DNA of 64,000 nucleotides from Sphingobacteriales bacterium (GCA_025353765.1 JANXOD010000035.1:183124-247123); one strand, 5' to 3'; counted from the first letter of the stretch, positions 26,956 to 36,792 are shown. Notes: a model not told the origin generated them from the letters alone. Numbers and translations: made by a program.

Positions 26956-27641
26956 ATATAGTTTCTCCAGTTTTTGGATGTTTTGTGCTATTTTTTATTG
27001 CAGAAGCAATAGCTGCAAAAAGTAAAAGCAAAAATTTAATGGACGTGTTATCGGGATCGGGTATGATGAACTTTTTGTTGTTTAAGTACATATTAGGGAT
27101 CTTTATTTTAAGCCTAGGAGTTGCATTTGGGATCTTATCTGGTGCCATTAATCCTTCGATATTTTTACTCAACCGAAGTCATTTTAATGTAGTAGGATTA
27201 GTGGCGTGGATTATTGTTCTACCCATAACAGCATTTATCAGTTTTAAGTCGGTAAAAAAAGATTTAGCGAATTTACAGACTTCTTTTTCGGGCAAATGCC
27301 TCAATAAAGTAGAGGCTAATCGGGTCCTTACTATTCGTATTGCTTTCCTGATAGTTTATGAATGTTTTTTCCGGGGCCTTCTTTTGTTTTTTGCAATAAG
27401 CTTACTAGGAATATTTACTGCAGTAATTATCAATGTTATGTTCTATATGCTCATACATTATTTCAGTAATAAAAAAGAAATTCTTGGTACCATACCTTTT
27501 GGAATTATGCTATGCGTTTTGTCAATTATAAATGAGTCGGTATGGCCTGCTATTACAATTCACCTTACGTTGGCATTAACTTATGAGATTTCTATTATAA
27601 AATCCTTTGCTATAAACCATAAAAATAAACTACCCAGATGA
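26940..27641 (+). CDS. CPBP-type intramembrane protein with an altered catalytic motif
   Basis: 233 residues, about six to seven membrane helices. The CPBP (Abi/Rce1-like) pattern is seen: Y140-E-C-F-F-R145-G corresponding to the E-E-x-x-x-R motif but with the first Glu replaced by Tyr, F-Y-M-L-I-H173 for the second motif, and I-N-E-S-V-W-P-A-I-T-I-H208 for the third. Either a variant glutamic intramembrane protease or an inactive relative. Its stop overlaps the epimerase start (ATGA). Confidence 0.65.
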   Translation: MVSILNIVSPVFGCFVLFFIAEAIAAKSKSKNLMDVLSGSGMMNFLLFKYILGIFILSLGVAFGILSGAINPSIFLLNRSHFNVVGLVAWIIVLPITAFISFKSVKKDLANLQTSFSGKCLNKVEANRVLTIRIAFLIVYECFFRGLLLFFAISLLGIFTAVIINVMFYMLIHYFSNKKEILGTIPFGIMLCVLSIINESVWPAITIHLTLALTYEISIIKSFAINHKNKLPR

Positions 27642-28630
27642 AAATTTTAGTAACAGGAGCCACCGGCTATTTTGGCCATATGCTAGCACTTACATTAGCT
27701 AAAAAAGGAAATATTGTGCATGCACTGGTTCGTAATCCACAATCACCTCTGCTCCCACAACATGAAAATATTATAGCTTTTAAAGGTGATATAACAGATA
27801 AGAACTCTATACGTCCCGCAATCAAGGATTGCAAAGAGGTGTATCACAGTGCTGCTCTTGTCAAACTTTATTCAAAAGACCCTTCTGCATTTTTTAAAAT
27901 AAATGTTGAAGGCACTCATAACGTATTGTCGGTATCCCTTGAAGAAGGCATTAAAAAATTAGTGTTCACCAGTAGTGGTGGTGTAATGGGAGCCTCGCTT
28001 AAAGAGCCATTAACAGAAAAAGATCCACGCATTACTGCGTTTGATAATGATTATGAATTGACCAAATACATAGGTGAAAATATAATTAAGGAATACAGTG
28101 CTAAAGGTTTGTTTGCAGTTACGGTATATCTTACAAAAATATTCGGACCTGGTATAGAAACGCATCCTTTCAGTATTAATACGATGATCAAAAAATTTAT
28201 CCGTAATAAGATAAGTTTTTACCCAAGTCCAGATCATTATATCTCCAATTATGTTTTTATAGAGGATGCGGTTAATGGCCATATATTAGCAATGGAAAAG
28301 GGCTTGGGAAATGAACGGTATATAATTGGCGGAGAAAACAGATCTTTCAAAGATTTTTTTCGTGTATTGCGTGAACAGGCTGGCATGAAAGGCAAACTTT
28401 TTCCACTATCAAAATTACTCATTTCAAGTTTAGGATTATGGAACATATTACAAGCAAAATTAAGTGGAAAAGAGCCATTTGTAACCAGCAAGAGCATCAA
28501 TCACATTTATTGCAATAAAGCTCTGTCCAGCGAAAAGGCTATCAGGCAGTTGGGGTATAAAATAACTCCATTTGAGGAGGCCATTCGAAAAACTATTTTC
28601 TTCCTGGAACAAAAAAGCAATGCCTGCTAA
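27638..28630 (+). CDS. NAD-dependent epimerase/dehydratase family (dihydroflavonol reductase-like)
   Basis: 330 residues. Extended SDR: V-T-G-A-T-G-Y-F-G-H at the start, catalytic T-S-S-G-G and Y-E-L-T-K (Y-x-x-x-K) near residue 143, and a substrate domain with Y-I-I-G-G-E-N. Coupled ATGA to the CPBP gene and overlapping the next SDR gene by 11 nt, so it forms one operon with them. Substrate unknown; the trio may modify a lipid or polyketide-like compound. Confidence 0.82.
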   Translation: MKILVTGATGYFGHMLALTLAKKGNIVHALVRNPQSPLLPQHENIIAFKGDITDKNSIRPAIKDCKEVYHSAALVKLYSKDPSAFFKINVEGTHNVLSVSLEEGIKKLVFTSSGGVMGASLKEPLTEKDPRITAFDNDYELTKYIGENIIKEYSAKGLFAVTVYLTKIFGPGIETHPFSINTMIKKFIRNKISFYPSPDHYISNYVFIEDAVNGHILAMEKGLGNERYIIGGENRSFKDFFRVLREQAGMKGKLFPLSKLLISSLGLWNILQAKLSGKEPFVTSKSINHIYCNKALSSEKAIRQLGYKITPFEEAIRKTIFFLEQKSNAC

Positions 28631-29474
28631 ATTATTTACACTTATCACTGGTGCCAGCGAAGGATTGGGAAGATCTTTTGCAATAGAATGCGCTCAAAGG
28701 AATATGAATCTTGTATTGGTAGCTCTGTCCGGAAGCGGATTGGATCAATTAGCAGATTTTATTTATAGAAATCTGGGAGTAGAGGTTTTGATATTTGAAA
28801 AAGATCTTACTCTGGATAACAGTTGCCAACAATTATTTGCTGATCTGGCTGTAAGAAAGGTCCAGCTTAATATGCTGATAAATAATGCCGGAATGGGTAA
28901 TACCCATTTATTCGCAGAAGGCAGTGCATCTTTTTACGAAAAGCAGATACGACTGAATGTGTTGGCTACAACACTTATTACTCATTTATTTTTAGCTAAC
29001 TACAGAAAGAATACTCCTTCGTATATTTTGAACGTAAGCAGTATAGCCTCTTTTTTTTATCTACCCCAAAAACAAGTTTATGGTGCTACAAAATCTTTTA
29101 TTTACTCTTTCTCCAAAAGTCTATGTAAAGAAGTAAAGAAAGATGATATTCATGTGAGTGTATTATGCCCTGGCGGTATGAATACAAATCTCGCCATAAT
29201 TTTAACGAATAGAACAGTGAACTGGATTTCTCGAATGTCGATAATGAATCCTGAAGATGTGGCATTTATTGCAATAAATGCATTGTTAAAAAGCAAAGAA
29301 GTAATCATACCAGGGAAAATGAATCGTTTTTTTATCCTCTTGAGTAAAATTCTTCCCAAAGTTTTGAAAAACTTAATAATTAATCATACAGTGAAAACAA
29401 TACAGCCGGATAATAAATGGATTCGCTATTTTAAAGGGCCTCAAACAGTTTTTAATTCTTCTGTTAACAGTTAA
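28620..29474 (+). CDS. Classical SDR oxidoreductase
   Basis: 284 residues from the ATG at 28620, which overlaps the previous stop; the frame is open 16 codons upstream but the cofactor motif I-T-G-A-S-E-G-L-G-R begins right after this Met. N-N-A-G-M-G-N and S-S-I-A-S-F-F-Y-L-P-Q-K-Q-V-Y-G-A-T-K hold the catalytic Ser-Tyr-Lys. The C-terminal ~60 residues (S-K-I-L-P-K-V-L-K-N) are typical of membrane-associated DltE/YqjQ-like SDRs. Last gene of the CPBP operon, convergent with groEL. Confidence 0.84.
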   Translation: MPAKLFTLITGASEGLGRSFAIECAQRNMNLVLVALSGSGLDQLADFIYRNLGVEVLIFEKDLTLDNSCQQLFADLAVRKVQLNMLINNAGMGNTHLFAEGSASFYEKQIRLNVLATTLITHLFLANYRKNTPSYILNVSSIASFFYLPQKQVYGATKSFIYSFSKSLCKEVKKDDIHVSVLCPGGMNTNLAIILTNRTVNWISRMSIMNPEDVAFIAINALLKSKEVIIPGKMNRFFILLSKILPKVLKNLIINHTVKTIQPDNKWIRYFKGPQTVFNSSVNS

Positions 29475-29544
29475 TCGGTAATACCTGTTACAGACTAACA
29501 AAATAAACCCATCTGAACCGAAGAACTATAGAATTGCTTTTCAC

Positions 29545-29579
29545 AAAAAAACCTGCTCAGTATTTGAGCAGGTTTTTTT
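29545..29579. terminator. Strong bidirectional terminator
   Basis: A-tract, ACCTGCTCA, five-base loop, TGAGCAGGT, T-tract: perfect arms with poly-T in both directions, between the convergent SDR gene (ends 29474) and groEL (ends 29611). Confidence 0.9.
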
Positions 29580-29610
29580 ATTGTATTTAGTAGTTTTAAG
29601 CTGTATGATA

Positions 29611-31248
29611 TTACATCATTCCACCCATTCCACCGCCACCCATTGGAGGCATACCACCACCTTTTTCATCTTCAGGATCATCTGCTAACACACATTCTGT
29701 AGTTAACAACATCGCGGCGATAGAAGCAGCGTTCTCTAATGCTACACGGCCAACTTTAGTCGGGTCAATAACACCGGCTCCGATTAAGTTTTCGTATTTA
29801 TCGGTGCGGGCATTATAACCAAAATCACCTTTTCCTTCTTTTACTTTTTGAACTACAATAGAGCCTTCAATACCTGCGTTTTCGCAAATTTGACGTAATG
29901 GCTCTTCGATAGCACGTTTGACGATTGCTATGCCGGTAGTTTCATCTTCATTTTCGCCTTTTAAATTATTCAAAGCCTCAATCGCACGAATGAAAGCTAC
30001 ACCACCACCGGCAACAATACCTTCTTCAACCGCAGCACGTGTTGCGTGTAACGCATCATCAACACGGTCTTTCTTTTCTTTCATTTCCACTTCAGAAGCT
30101 GCACCGATATATAATACTGCTACACCACCAGAAAGTTTTGCTAAACGTTCTTGTAGTTTTTCTTTATCATAATCTGATGTGGTAATCTCTATAGAAGTTT
30201 TGATTTCATTAACACGTTTCTTAATGTCTTCCGGTTTACCAAAACCATTGATAATAGTTGTATTGTCTTTATCGATAGTCAATTTTTCGGCCTGACCCAA
30301 ATGAGTTAATTCAGCGCTTTCTAATTTATACCCTTTTTCTTCTGAGATAACAGTAGCACCTGTAAGGGCAGCAATGTCTTCTAACATCGCTTTACGACGA
30401 TCGCCAAAACCAGGGGCTTTAACAGCAGCTACTTTTAAAGAACCGCGAATTTTATTTACTACCAAAGTAGCTAATGCTTCACCATCTAAATCTTCGGCGA
30501 TAATTAGTAATGGTTTACCTGTTTGTACTTGTTTTTCTAGAATAGGAAGCAATTCTTTCATCGAAGAGATCTTTTTATCATAGATCAGGATGTAAGGACT
30601 TTCTAATTCTACTTCCATTTTATCTGCATTAGTTACGAAGTATGGAGATAAGTAACCACGATCAAACTGCATACCTTCTACCGTTTTTACTTCAGTCTCA
30701 GTACCTTTTGCTTCTTCTACAGTGATCACACCTTGTGTTCCAACTTTTTTCATAGCATCCGCAATCATTTCGCCAATCACATCGTCATTATTTGCAGAGA
30801 TAGAAGCTACTTGTTTAATTTTACTAAAATCATCTCCAACATCTTGCTTCTGTGATTTCAGGTTTTCTACAACTGCTCTCACAGCTTTATCAATACCACG
30901 TTTTAAATCCATTGGATTTGCGCCGGCAGCTACGTTTTTGATACCTGCAGTAACAATAGCCTGAGCTAAAACAGTTGCAGTTGTGGTACCATCACCAGCA
31001 ATATCCGCTGTTTTAGACGCAACTTCTTTAACCATTTGAGCACCCATATTCTCAATAGGATCTTTCAGTTCAATTTCTTTGGCAACAGTTACACCATCTT
31101 TAGTGATTGATGGTGCTCCAAATTTTTTATCGATAATTACATGACGTCCTTTTGGACCTAATGTAACTTTAACTGCATTGGCAAGTATATCCACGCCTCT
31201 TTTCAGAGCATCGCGGGCTTCAACATTATATTTAACTTGTTTTGACAT
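29611..31248 (-). CDS. groL: 60 kDa chaperonin GroEL
   Basis: 545 residues. Starts with [14 protein letters not shown], contains [10 protein letters not shown] (nucleotide-binding loop), and ends in the G-G-M tail (G-G-G-M-G-G-M-M). Forms the double-ring folding chamber with GroES. It is 92 nt downstream of groES on the same strand. Confidence 0.97.
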   Translation of the reverse strand: MSKQVKYNVEARDALKRGVDILANAVKVTLGPKGRHVIIDKKFGAPSITKDGVTVAKEIELKDPIENMGAQMVKEVASKTADIAGDGTTTATVLAQAIVTAGIKNVAAGANPMDLKRGIDKAVRAVVENLKSQKQDVGDDFSKIKQVASISANNDDVIGEMIADAMKKVGTQGVITVEEAKGTETEVKTVEGMQFDRGYLSPYFVTNADKMEVELESPYILIYDKKISSMKELLPILEKQVQTGKPLLIIAEDLDGEALATLVVNKIRGSLKVAAVKAPGFGDRRKAMLEDIAALTGATVISEEKGYKLESAELTHLGQAEKLTIDKDNTTIINGFGKPEDIKKRVNEIKTSIEITTSDYDKEKLQERLAKLSGGVAVLYIGAASEVEMKEKKDRVDDALHATRAAVEEGIVAGGGVAFIRAIEALNNLKGENEDETTGIAIVKRAIEEPLRQICENAGIEGSIVVQKVKEGKGDFGYNARTDKYENLIGAGVIDPTKVGRVALENAASIAAMLLTTECVLADDPEDEKGGGMPPMGGGGMGGMM

Positions 31249-31340
31249 TTTTTAGAGATTTTAAGAATTAATAAATGATAGAATTAATGAATAATAGAAT
31301 GAGGGAATGAAAGAATATTTAATCCTTCAAAATTCAATCC

Positions 31341-31634
31341 TTAAAGAATTGCAAAAATATCAGATTCACGCATAATCAGATATTCTTTTCCTTCCAGTGT
31401 GATTTCTGTACCCGCATATTTACCATATAAAACTTCATCACCTACTTTGTAAGCCATCGGTATTAGATTGCCAGTCATATCTGCATATTTCCCTGGTCCT
31501 ACAGCAACTACGGTACCTTTTTGTGGTTTTTCTTGTGCAGTTTCAGGAATGTATAATCCTGAAGCAGTCATTGTTTCAGCGGCAGCAGCTTCGACTACTA
31601 CTCGGTCTGCGCTAGGTTTAATATTTAATGCCAT
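31341..31634 (-). CDS. groS: 10 kDa co-chaperonin GroES
   Basis: 97 residues. [10 protein letters not shown] start, mobile loop [12 protein letters not shown] near residues 20-31, then [10 protein letters not shown] and the [11 protein letters not shown] end. Caps GroEL. I could not place a convincing promoter or a CIRCE operator upstream. Confidence 0.96.
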   Translation of the reverse strand: MALNIKPSADRVVVEAAAAETMTASGLYIPETAQEKPQKGTVVAVGPGKYADMTGNLIPMAYKVGDEVLYGKYAGTEITLEGKEYLIMRESDIFAIL

Positions 31635-31798
31635 GTAATTATGTTGTTTAATTATTGAATTTTTCTATTAGGATTTAGTCAGTAATTATGCCAAATAGGA
31701 TTATAATTAGATTCTTGTCAAAATTTCATCCTTAAAGTACTTAGAGGAGTTTTATATACTAAGTCGATGTCATCGTGTCAGCTAAAATGTCAGCCAAT

Positions 31799-31830
31799 AA
31801 AAAAGGCTTCCCTAAAAGGAAGCCTTTTTT
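31799..31830 (-). terminator. Terminator of the miaB-secG operon
   Basis: AAAAAAGGCTTCC, short loop, GGAAGCCTTTTTT: strong hairpin with T-runs, 18 nt past the secG stop on the minus strand and upstream of groES. Confidence 0.9.
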
Positions 31831-31847
31831 ATGCTTTATATAAATAT

Positions 31848-32183
31848 TTATTTTTTTGAACTATCAGCAGGCAAATTGGGTAAAGTTGTTGGTGCAGAAG
31901 CCGGAGCAGGTTTATTTATTTGCTTTTGAATTTCGTTATTCTGCTCATTTACTACACCGCCTTTAGGTATAGCCACATTAATAAGTAAAGCTAAAACCAT
32001 AAGTGTGATAGCCAGAAACCAAGTCCCTTTCTCTAAAAAATCTCCGGTACGTTGTACACCCATGATATTGTTCGACCCGGAAAATCCTGAAGACAAACCG
32101 CCACCTTTAGGATTTTGAATCAGAATGATTAATCCTAATAACACACAAACGACGATGGCCAGAATAACTAATGCGTAATACAT
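31848..32183 (-). CDS. secG: Preprotein translocase subunit SecG
   Basis: 111 residues. Two membrane helices (residues ~2-22 and ~53-73) flank I-Q-N-P-K-G-G-G-L-S-S-G-F-S-G-S-N, the SecG cytoplasmic loop with its conserved G-G-G-L. The rest is a polar Pro/Ala/Asn-rich tail. Part of SecYEG. Last gene of the five-gene operon, 6 nt after its upstream neighbour. Confidence 0.93.
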   Translation of the reverse strand: MYYALVILAIVVCVLLGLIILIQNPKGGGLSSGFSGSNNIMGVQRTGDFLEKGTWFLAITLMVLALLINVAIPKGGVVNEQNNEIQKQINKPAPASAPTTLPNLPADSSKK

Positions 32184-32189
32184 ATTTAC

Positions 32190-33341
32190 TTAATTTATTT
32201 TCTTTTCTAATTCACTAATTTGGTCGGCAAAGTAAACGCTTTTTTCCGGGAATTTCAAACTTAATTTTTTGTAAGTATCAATGGCTTTGTGAAATAGCAT
32301 CTGATCAATATATATGGATGCCAGTGTTTCTGATACGAGATCATTCGCATCTTCCGCACTTTTACGGGCCTTGTTTTCTGTATCCAGCTTTTCCGGCTGT
32401 GCCGCTTTAATCTGGGGTTCTTCTTTTATAAAGTTCTCAATGATTTGTTCTTCTTTACGTTTAACATTAAAAGGAGCTGTTGTTGGTGCTATTTCTAATT
32501 GCTCTAAAGGAGATTGCAGATGAAAGATATTTTCTATAATCTGGCTGTTAAGTTCATTTATGTTGTTTCTTTTAATATCCTGATTTACGTCAGGTCTAAA
32601 ATTAACATAAGGCTGATATATCTCAGAATGTTCTTTTCGGGTTCTATCTAGCCACCACAAAAAAGTATATGGCAATTTATCATCATCGTATTTAGATACT
32701 TTCCGGCCATCTGAATCATTTATAGTTTGAGGTGCAATACTTGCCTGATATCCTGTAGCAGATTCTTCTTTTGAATCGATACCCAGTTTCTCCTCAAATG
32801 CAAAAAAATCTGCTGATGCAATACTTCCTAGAATTAGCTTTTCTTCTTCAGGATGAGATAGAGTTCGCTGATTTAAATCCAGATCTGCCATAGATTCTTC
32901 GACTGTTTCTTCTATAACATATTCTTCATTCGCATAGTTACTTGTTGGAGGTTCGTTTAAAGGCTCCAATTCTACATCTTTCAGTTTTACCGATTCAGAC
33001 TCTTTATCTTTAGTTTCAGCAGAAACTTCTAAATTATTTGATTGTTTTTCTTCCGGTTCAGTAGAAATTACTTTTTGTAGTCTTTCAGGATGGTTAATAA
33101 TAGTATATAAAGTAGTCCGCTCGGGCATATAGATTGAAGCCTTTGAAAGTTGAGTTTCAAACTGATCAGTATTTTGAGTGTGTAAACATTTCGCATAAAA
33201 AGCGTGTAACAGTTGGCAATAAGGATATCTATCCAATGTAATTTCCAAACTCTTAGAATCAGTTTGGTTTAATATAGCCGGATTTGCTACATAGCTGGAA
33301 AATAATTCCTGATTTACTTCTTTATGATCGGTTTGTTCCAC
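32190..33341 (-). CDS. Hypothetical protein with C-terminal TPR-like helices
   Basis: 383 residues, cytoplasmic by appearance. The N-terminal ~80 residues are helical (Y-P-Y-C-Q-L-L-H-A-F-Y-A-K-C); the middle (85-330) is acidic, low-complexity and probably disordered; the end (Y-I-D-Q-M-L-F-H-K-A-I-D-T-Y-K-K-L-S-L-K-F-P) resembles a tetratricopeptide hairpin. Sits between lptE and secG, the usual place for such a gene in Sphingobacteriia, so it may link envelope assembly functions. No specific function known to me. Confidence 0.75.
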   Translation of the reverse strand: MEQTDHKEVNQELFSSYVANPAILNQTDSKSLEITLDRYPYCQLLHAFYAKCLHTQNTDQFETQLSKASIYMPERTTLYTIINHPERLQKVISTEPEEKQSNNLEVSAETKDKESESVKLKDVELEPLNEPPTSNYANEEYVIEETVEESMADLDLNQRTLSHPEEEKLILGSIASADFFAFEEKLGIDSKEESATGYQASIAPQTINDSDGRKVSKYDDDKLPYTFLWWLDRTRKEHSEIYQPYVNFRPDVNQDIKRNNINELNSQIIENIFHLQSPLEQLEIAPTTAPFNVKRKEEQIIENFIKEEPQIKAAQPEKLDTENKARKSAEDANDLVSETLASIYIDQMLFHKAIDTYKKLSLKFPEKSVYFADQISELEKKIN

Positions 33342-33372
33342 TATTTTGTTTCTATATGAGAGCTATAAAAGT

Positions 33373-33891
33373 TTACCAATTGGCAAAAGCCCGGTTAAAA
33401 ATAGCTTCTGTAAGCTTTTGGTTTATTGTTGCTATTGATTTTGGTTCTTGTGCCTGAAGTGAGGTGCCGGATGAAGGGAAATCGTCTTTTTCGCTGAAAG
33501 ATTGTTCAAAGCTCAATTCTGGTTTTAACGTGTTTTTATATTTTACACTCACCGTAATAGTTAAACGATTAAGCCCTGCCCGTTCATTACCCTGAATAGC
33601 AACCGGAACAATACTGTAACCGGTAATGCGGCCTTCAAAACTGGCATCTGCATCTGCTCTTATAATACTTAAACGCGATTGATTACGTATACGATCTTTT
33701 AATGCTTCGGTAAATTGCTGACTTAGATATGGAACTACCAGAGGGGCATTATTTTCAAAAAACTGAACAGAAATAGTTTTCATATTGTCGGGTATAGAGG
33801 CACCCGAAAAAGTATAAACATCGCATCCCTGTTGCAAAAACAACAGAGCCATAATAACTAAGCCGATTACTTTTTTTACTATTTTCTGCAT
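33373..33891 (-). CDS. lptE: LPS-assembly lipoprotein LptE
   Basis: 172 residues. Lipobox L-Q-Q-G-C-D (Cys23). The mature part has the LptE pattern: Y-T-F-S-G-A-S-I, N-M-K-T-I-S-V-Q-F-F-E-N, L-S-Q-Q-F-T-E-A-L-K-D and I-T-V-S-V-K-Y-K-N. It plugs LptD at the outer membrane. Lies 11 nt after the sigma-54 regulator on the same strand. Confidence 0.87.
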   Translation of the reverse strand: MQKIVKKVIGLVIMALLFLQQGCDVYTFSGASIPDNMKTISVQFFENNAPLVVPYLSQQFTEALKDRIRNQSRLSIIRADADASFEGRITGYSIVPVAIQGNERAGLNRLTITVSVKYKNTLKPELSFEQSFSEKDDFPSSGTSLQAQEPKSIATINQKLTEAIFNRAFANW

Positions 33892-33902
33892 TGCTCAGAC
33901 AA

Positions 33903-35141
33903 TCAATTGAGTTCTAATTCTTTTATTTTGCGATATAATGTGCGTTCAGAAATTCCCAATTCCAATGCTGCTAATTTACGTTTGCCTTTGTGTTTTTTCA
34001 GTGCTTTTTTAATTAAATCTGATTCTTTATCTATTAAGGATAAGGATTCTTCCACTTCTTCTGCCTCATCCATCATATCATAGGCTTTATCGGTATTTGG
34101 TTGATGAATAGTAAGTGTATTATAATCGCTGTTATTACCATTATTAGTCGGCAATTCAATATCACGGTAAAGCTGATTGATGGCTTGTTGATTTGATGAT
34201 AAAGCAGCAGTATTATCGCCATTTTGAATAATATCAGCAACTAGTTTTTTTAGCTCCATCATGTCTTTTTTCATATCAAAAAGAACTTTGTATAAAATAT
34301 CCCTCTCAGAAAAATCTTCTTTATTATTATTCTGAATACGCATAGGTAACATATTCCCCGATTCGTTGGGGATATAGTTGAGCAAACTTTGAGCGGTTAA
34401 ATCTCTATTTTTTTCTAAAACAGCTATCTGTTCAGCAATATTTTTAAGCTGACGAACATTCCCTGGCCAGCTGTAATCCATCAGCATTTGCTGGGCACCT
34501 TGATCTAAATGCACAGATGGGCTACGATATTTATCAGTAAAATCTGCAATGAATTTCCGGAATAATAGATAAATGTCGTCTTTACGCTCACGTAAAGCTG
34601 GTATTTTGAGAGGAACAGTATTTAAACGATAATACAGATCTTCCCGAAATTTTCCATTTCTAACATCGTCGAAAACATCTTTATTGGTAGCGGCAATAAC
34701 ACGAACATTTGTTTTCTGAACTTTTGAAGATCCCACTCGAATATATTCGCCGGTTTCTAAAACACGTAGCAACCGGGCTTGGGTTCCCACAGGAAGTTCT
34801 GCAACTTCATCCAGAAAAATAGTACCACCATCCACTACTTCAAAATACCCTTTGCGTGCTTCATGTGCACCTGTAAATGATCCTTTCTCATGCCCGAATA
34901 ATTCTGAATCAATAGTTCCTTCAGGTATCGCACCGCAATTAACTGCGATAAATGGCCCATGTTTACGGGCGCTCATAGCATGTATTATGTGCGAAAATAC
35001 TTCTTTACCACTTCCACTTTCTCCGCTAATAAGTACAGAAATATCAGTAGGAGCAACTTGTCGTGCTATATCAATAGCTCTATTTAATAAGGGAGAATTT
35101 CCAATTATTCCAAAGCGGTTTTTTATATCTTGAATGTCCAT
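33903..35141 (-). CDS. Sigma-54-dependent transcriptional activator, Fis-type
   Basis: 412 residues. AAA+ domain from about residue 10: Walker A G40-E-S-G-S-G-K-E, sigma-54 contact loop G87-S-F-T-G-A92 (G-A-F-T-G-A in most activators), Walker B I-F-L-D111-E112. A Fis-like helix-turn-helix ends the protein (K-K-H-K-G-K-R-K-L-A-A-L-E-L-G-I-S-E-R-T-L-Y-R). There is no N-terminal receiver or sensor domain, so activity must be controlled through partners or level. Only 5 nt from miaB, cotranscribed with lptE and secG. Its target genes are unknown. Confidence 0.92.
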   Translation of the reverse strand: MDIQDIKNRFGIIGNSPLLNRAIDIARQVAPTDISVLISGESGSGKEVFSHIIHAMSARKHGPFIAVNCGAIPEGTIDSELFGHEKGSFTGAHEARKGYFEVVDGGTIFLDEVAELPVGTQARLLRVLETGEYIRVGSSKVQKTNVRVIAATNKDVFDDVRNGKFREDLYYRLNTVPLKIPALRERKDDIYLLFRKFIADFTDKYRSPSVHLDQGAQQMLMDYSWPGNVRQLKNIAEQIAVLEKNRDLTAQSLLNYIPNESGNMLPMRIQNNNKEDFSERDILYKVLFDMKKDMMELKKLVADIIQNGDNTAALSSNQQAINQLYRDIELPTNNGNNSDYNTLTIHQPNTDKAYDMMDEAEEVEESLSLIDKESDLIKKALKKHKGKRKLAALELGISERTLYRKIKELELN

Positions 35142-35146
35142 GTTTT

Positions 35147-36652
35147 TTATAGTAAAGATTTAAGATCAAGAGCCTGGTCATTATCAATTATTCTTCCAAT
35201 CAAAGTAGCAGGTGTACATCTTTCTATAGTAACGTATACATAGTCGCCAGGTTTGAAGCGATTATCAACCGGAAAAATAACAGTCGTATTTTGTTCGCTT
35301 TTACCGGCAAAATCTTTGTCAGACTTTTTTGAAAAACCATCGATGAGCACTAAAAGTGTTTTCCCAATCTGTTGTTTTACACGATTATGTGAGCATTCCT
35401 GTTGTTTAGCCAAAATTTCATTAAACCTGCGTGTTTTAATATCTTCAGGAATATCATCTTTAAATCGCTTTGCTGCTAACGTTCCAGGACGCTCGGAATA
35501 AGTATACATATAAGCAAAATCATATTGTACAAAATCCATCATACTCAATGTATCCTGATGTTCTGCTTCTGTTTCGGTACAAAATCCAATGATGACATCT
35601 GTAGAGATACTGCATTGAGGTAATATTTCTCTAATCGCATTTATACGGTTTATATACCATTCACGGGTATATGTCCGGTTCATGATTTCTAAGACTCTTG
35701 AATTTCCTGATTGCACAGGGAGGTGAATGTGTTTACATATATTTTCATGTTTTGCCATGGTATATAAAACTTCATCCGTTATATCTTTAGGATGCGAAGT
35801 TGAAAACCTGACTCTAAGTTTAGGATTAATTAAAGCTACGCGTTCCAGCAGATTGGCGAAATTAACGGCCCCACCCCGGCCCTCCCCAGAAGGGAGAGGG
35901 ACATGTTTATATGAATCTACGTTTTGGCCAAGTAATGTTACTTCGCGATAGCCTATATTAAACAAATCTGTAGCTTCTTTAACTATTGATTGCGGATCAC
36001 GACTGCGTTCACGGCCGCGTGTAAAGGGAACAACACAGAAAGAACACATATTATCACAACCCCGCATGATAGAAACATAGGCAGAAATCCCATTGCTGTT
36101 TAACCTTACGGGACTAATATCTGCATAGGTTTCCTCCTGGGATAATACAACATTTACTGCCCGGTTGCCTTCATCTGCCTGATGGATTAAGGCAGGTAGA
36201 TCACGATAAGCATCAGGGCCTATAACGATATCAACCAATTTTTCTTCTTCCAGAAATTTTGATTTCAGACGTTCGGCCATACAGCCTAAAACTCCAATGG
36301 TCATTCCCGGTTTATTTTTTTTTGCAGCGCCAAATTCTTTTAGCCGGTTGCGCACGCGTTGTTCAGCATTATCTCTTATAGAACACGTATTTATAAAAAT
36401 TACATCCGCACTTTTGTAATCTGGTGTAGTTTCAAAACCCATATCAAGCATAAGAGAGGCAACTATTTCACTGTCAGAAAAATTCATAGCACAACCATAG
36501 CTCTCTATATATAATTTTCGTCCGTTATGGTTTTTAGGTTTAGCTAGTACCAGAGCTTCTCCTTGCCGTGATTCATTATGCATGCTCGTAGGAAGACTAA
36601 ATTCACTTTTTATGTTTTTAGAATCTTTTATTGTTAATTTTTGATTGAACAT
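35147..36652 (-). CDS. miaB: tRNA-2-methylthio-N6-dimethylallyladenosine synthase MiaB
   Basis: 501 residues. N-terminal methylthiotransferase Cys at Y-G-C-A-M-N, I-N-T-C-S-I-R and G-V-L-G-C-M-A-E; radical-SAM triad C-D-N-M-C-S-F-C near residue 200; C-terminal TRAM domain (K-P-G-D-Y-V-Y-V). Adds the methylthio group to ms2i6A37 of tRNAs. Residues ~251-262 ([11 protein letters not shown]) are encoded by a GC-rich palindromic repeat not expected in the family, lying between V-D-S-Y-K and V-N-F-A-N-L-L. First gene of the operon ending at secG. Confidence 0.95.
   Translation of the reverse strand: MFNQKLTIKDSKNIKSEFSLPTSMHNESRQGEALVLAKPKNHNGRKLYIESYGCAMNFSDSEIVASLMLDMGFETTPDYKSADVIFINTCSIRDNAEQRVRNRLKEFGAAKKNKPGMTIGVLGCMAERLKSKFLEEEKLVDIVIGPDAYRDLPALIHQADEGNRAVNVVLSQEETYADISPVRLNSNGISAYVSIMRGCDNMCSFCVVPFTRGRERSRDPQSIVKEATDLFNIGYREVTLLGQNVDSYKHVPLPSGEGRGGAVNFANLLERVALINPKLRVRFSTSHPKDITDEVLYTMAKHENICKHIHLPVQSGNSRVLEIMNRTYTREWYINRINAIREILPQCSISTDVIIGFCTETEAEHQDTLSMMDFVQYDFAYMYTYSERPGTLAAKRFKDDIPEDIKTRRFNEILAKQQECSHNRVKQQIGKTLLVLIDGFSKKSDKDFAGKSEQNTTVIFPVDNRFKPGDYVYVTIERCTPATLIGRIIDNDQALDLKSLL
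35867..35900 (-). repeat. REP-like GC-rich palindromic element inserted in the miaB reading frame
   Basis: On the coding strand CCCTCTCCC-TTCT-GGGGAGGG-CCGGGGTGGGGCC: an imperfect hairpin followed by a G-rich tail, resembling the intergenic CCTCTCC...GGAGAGG elements scattered through many Bacteroidota genomes. It is GC-rich in an AT-rich gene and encodes the extra loop [11 protein letters not shown]. The frame is kept and the flanking protein is intact. Confidence 0.75.
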
Positions 36653-36671
36653 TCACTTTAATACTATGGTG

Positions 36672-36679
36672 CAAAAATA
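36672..36679 (-). promoter_or_regulatory. Candidate -7 box (TAnnTTTG) of the miaB operon
   Basis: On the minus strand TATTTTTG lies 20 nt before the miaB ATG. Exact match to the Bacteroidota consensus; no clear -33 element was checked beyond this. Confidence 0.45.
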
Positions 36680-36792
36680 CTATTTTTATAAGTATAATGA
36701 CAGTTTGTCAGCCATTTTGTTGTAAGCTTTTAGAATGGTATGTTTAAAAGGAAATTATAATAGATCGTACCAATAGTAAAATATTATAGAGC

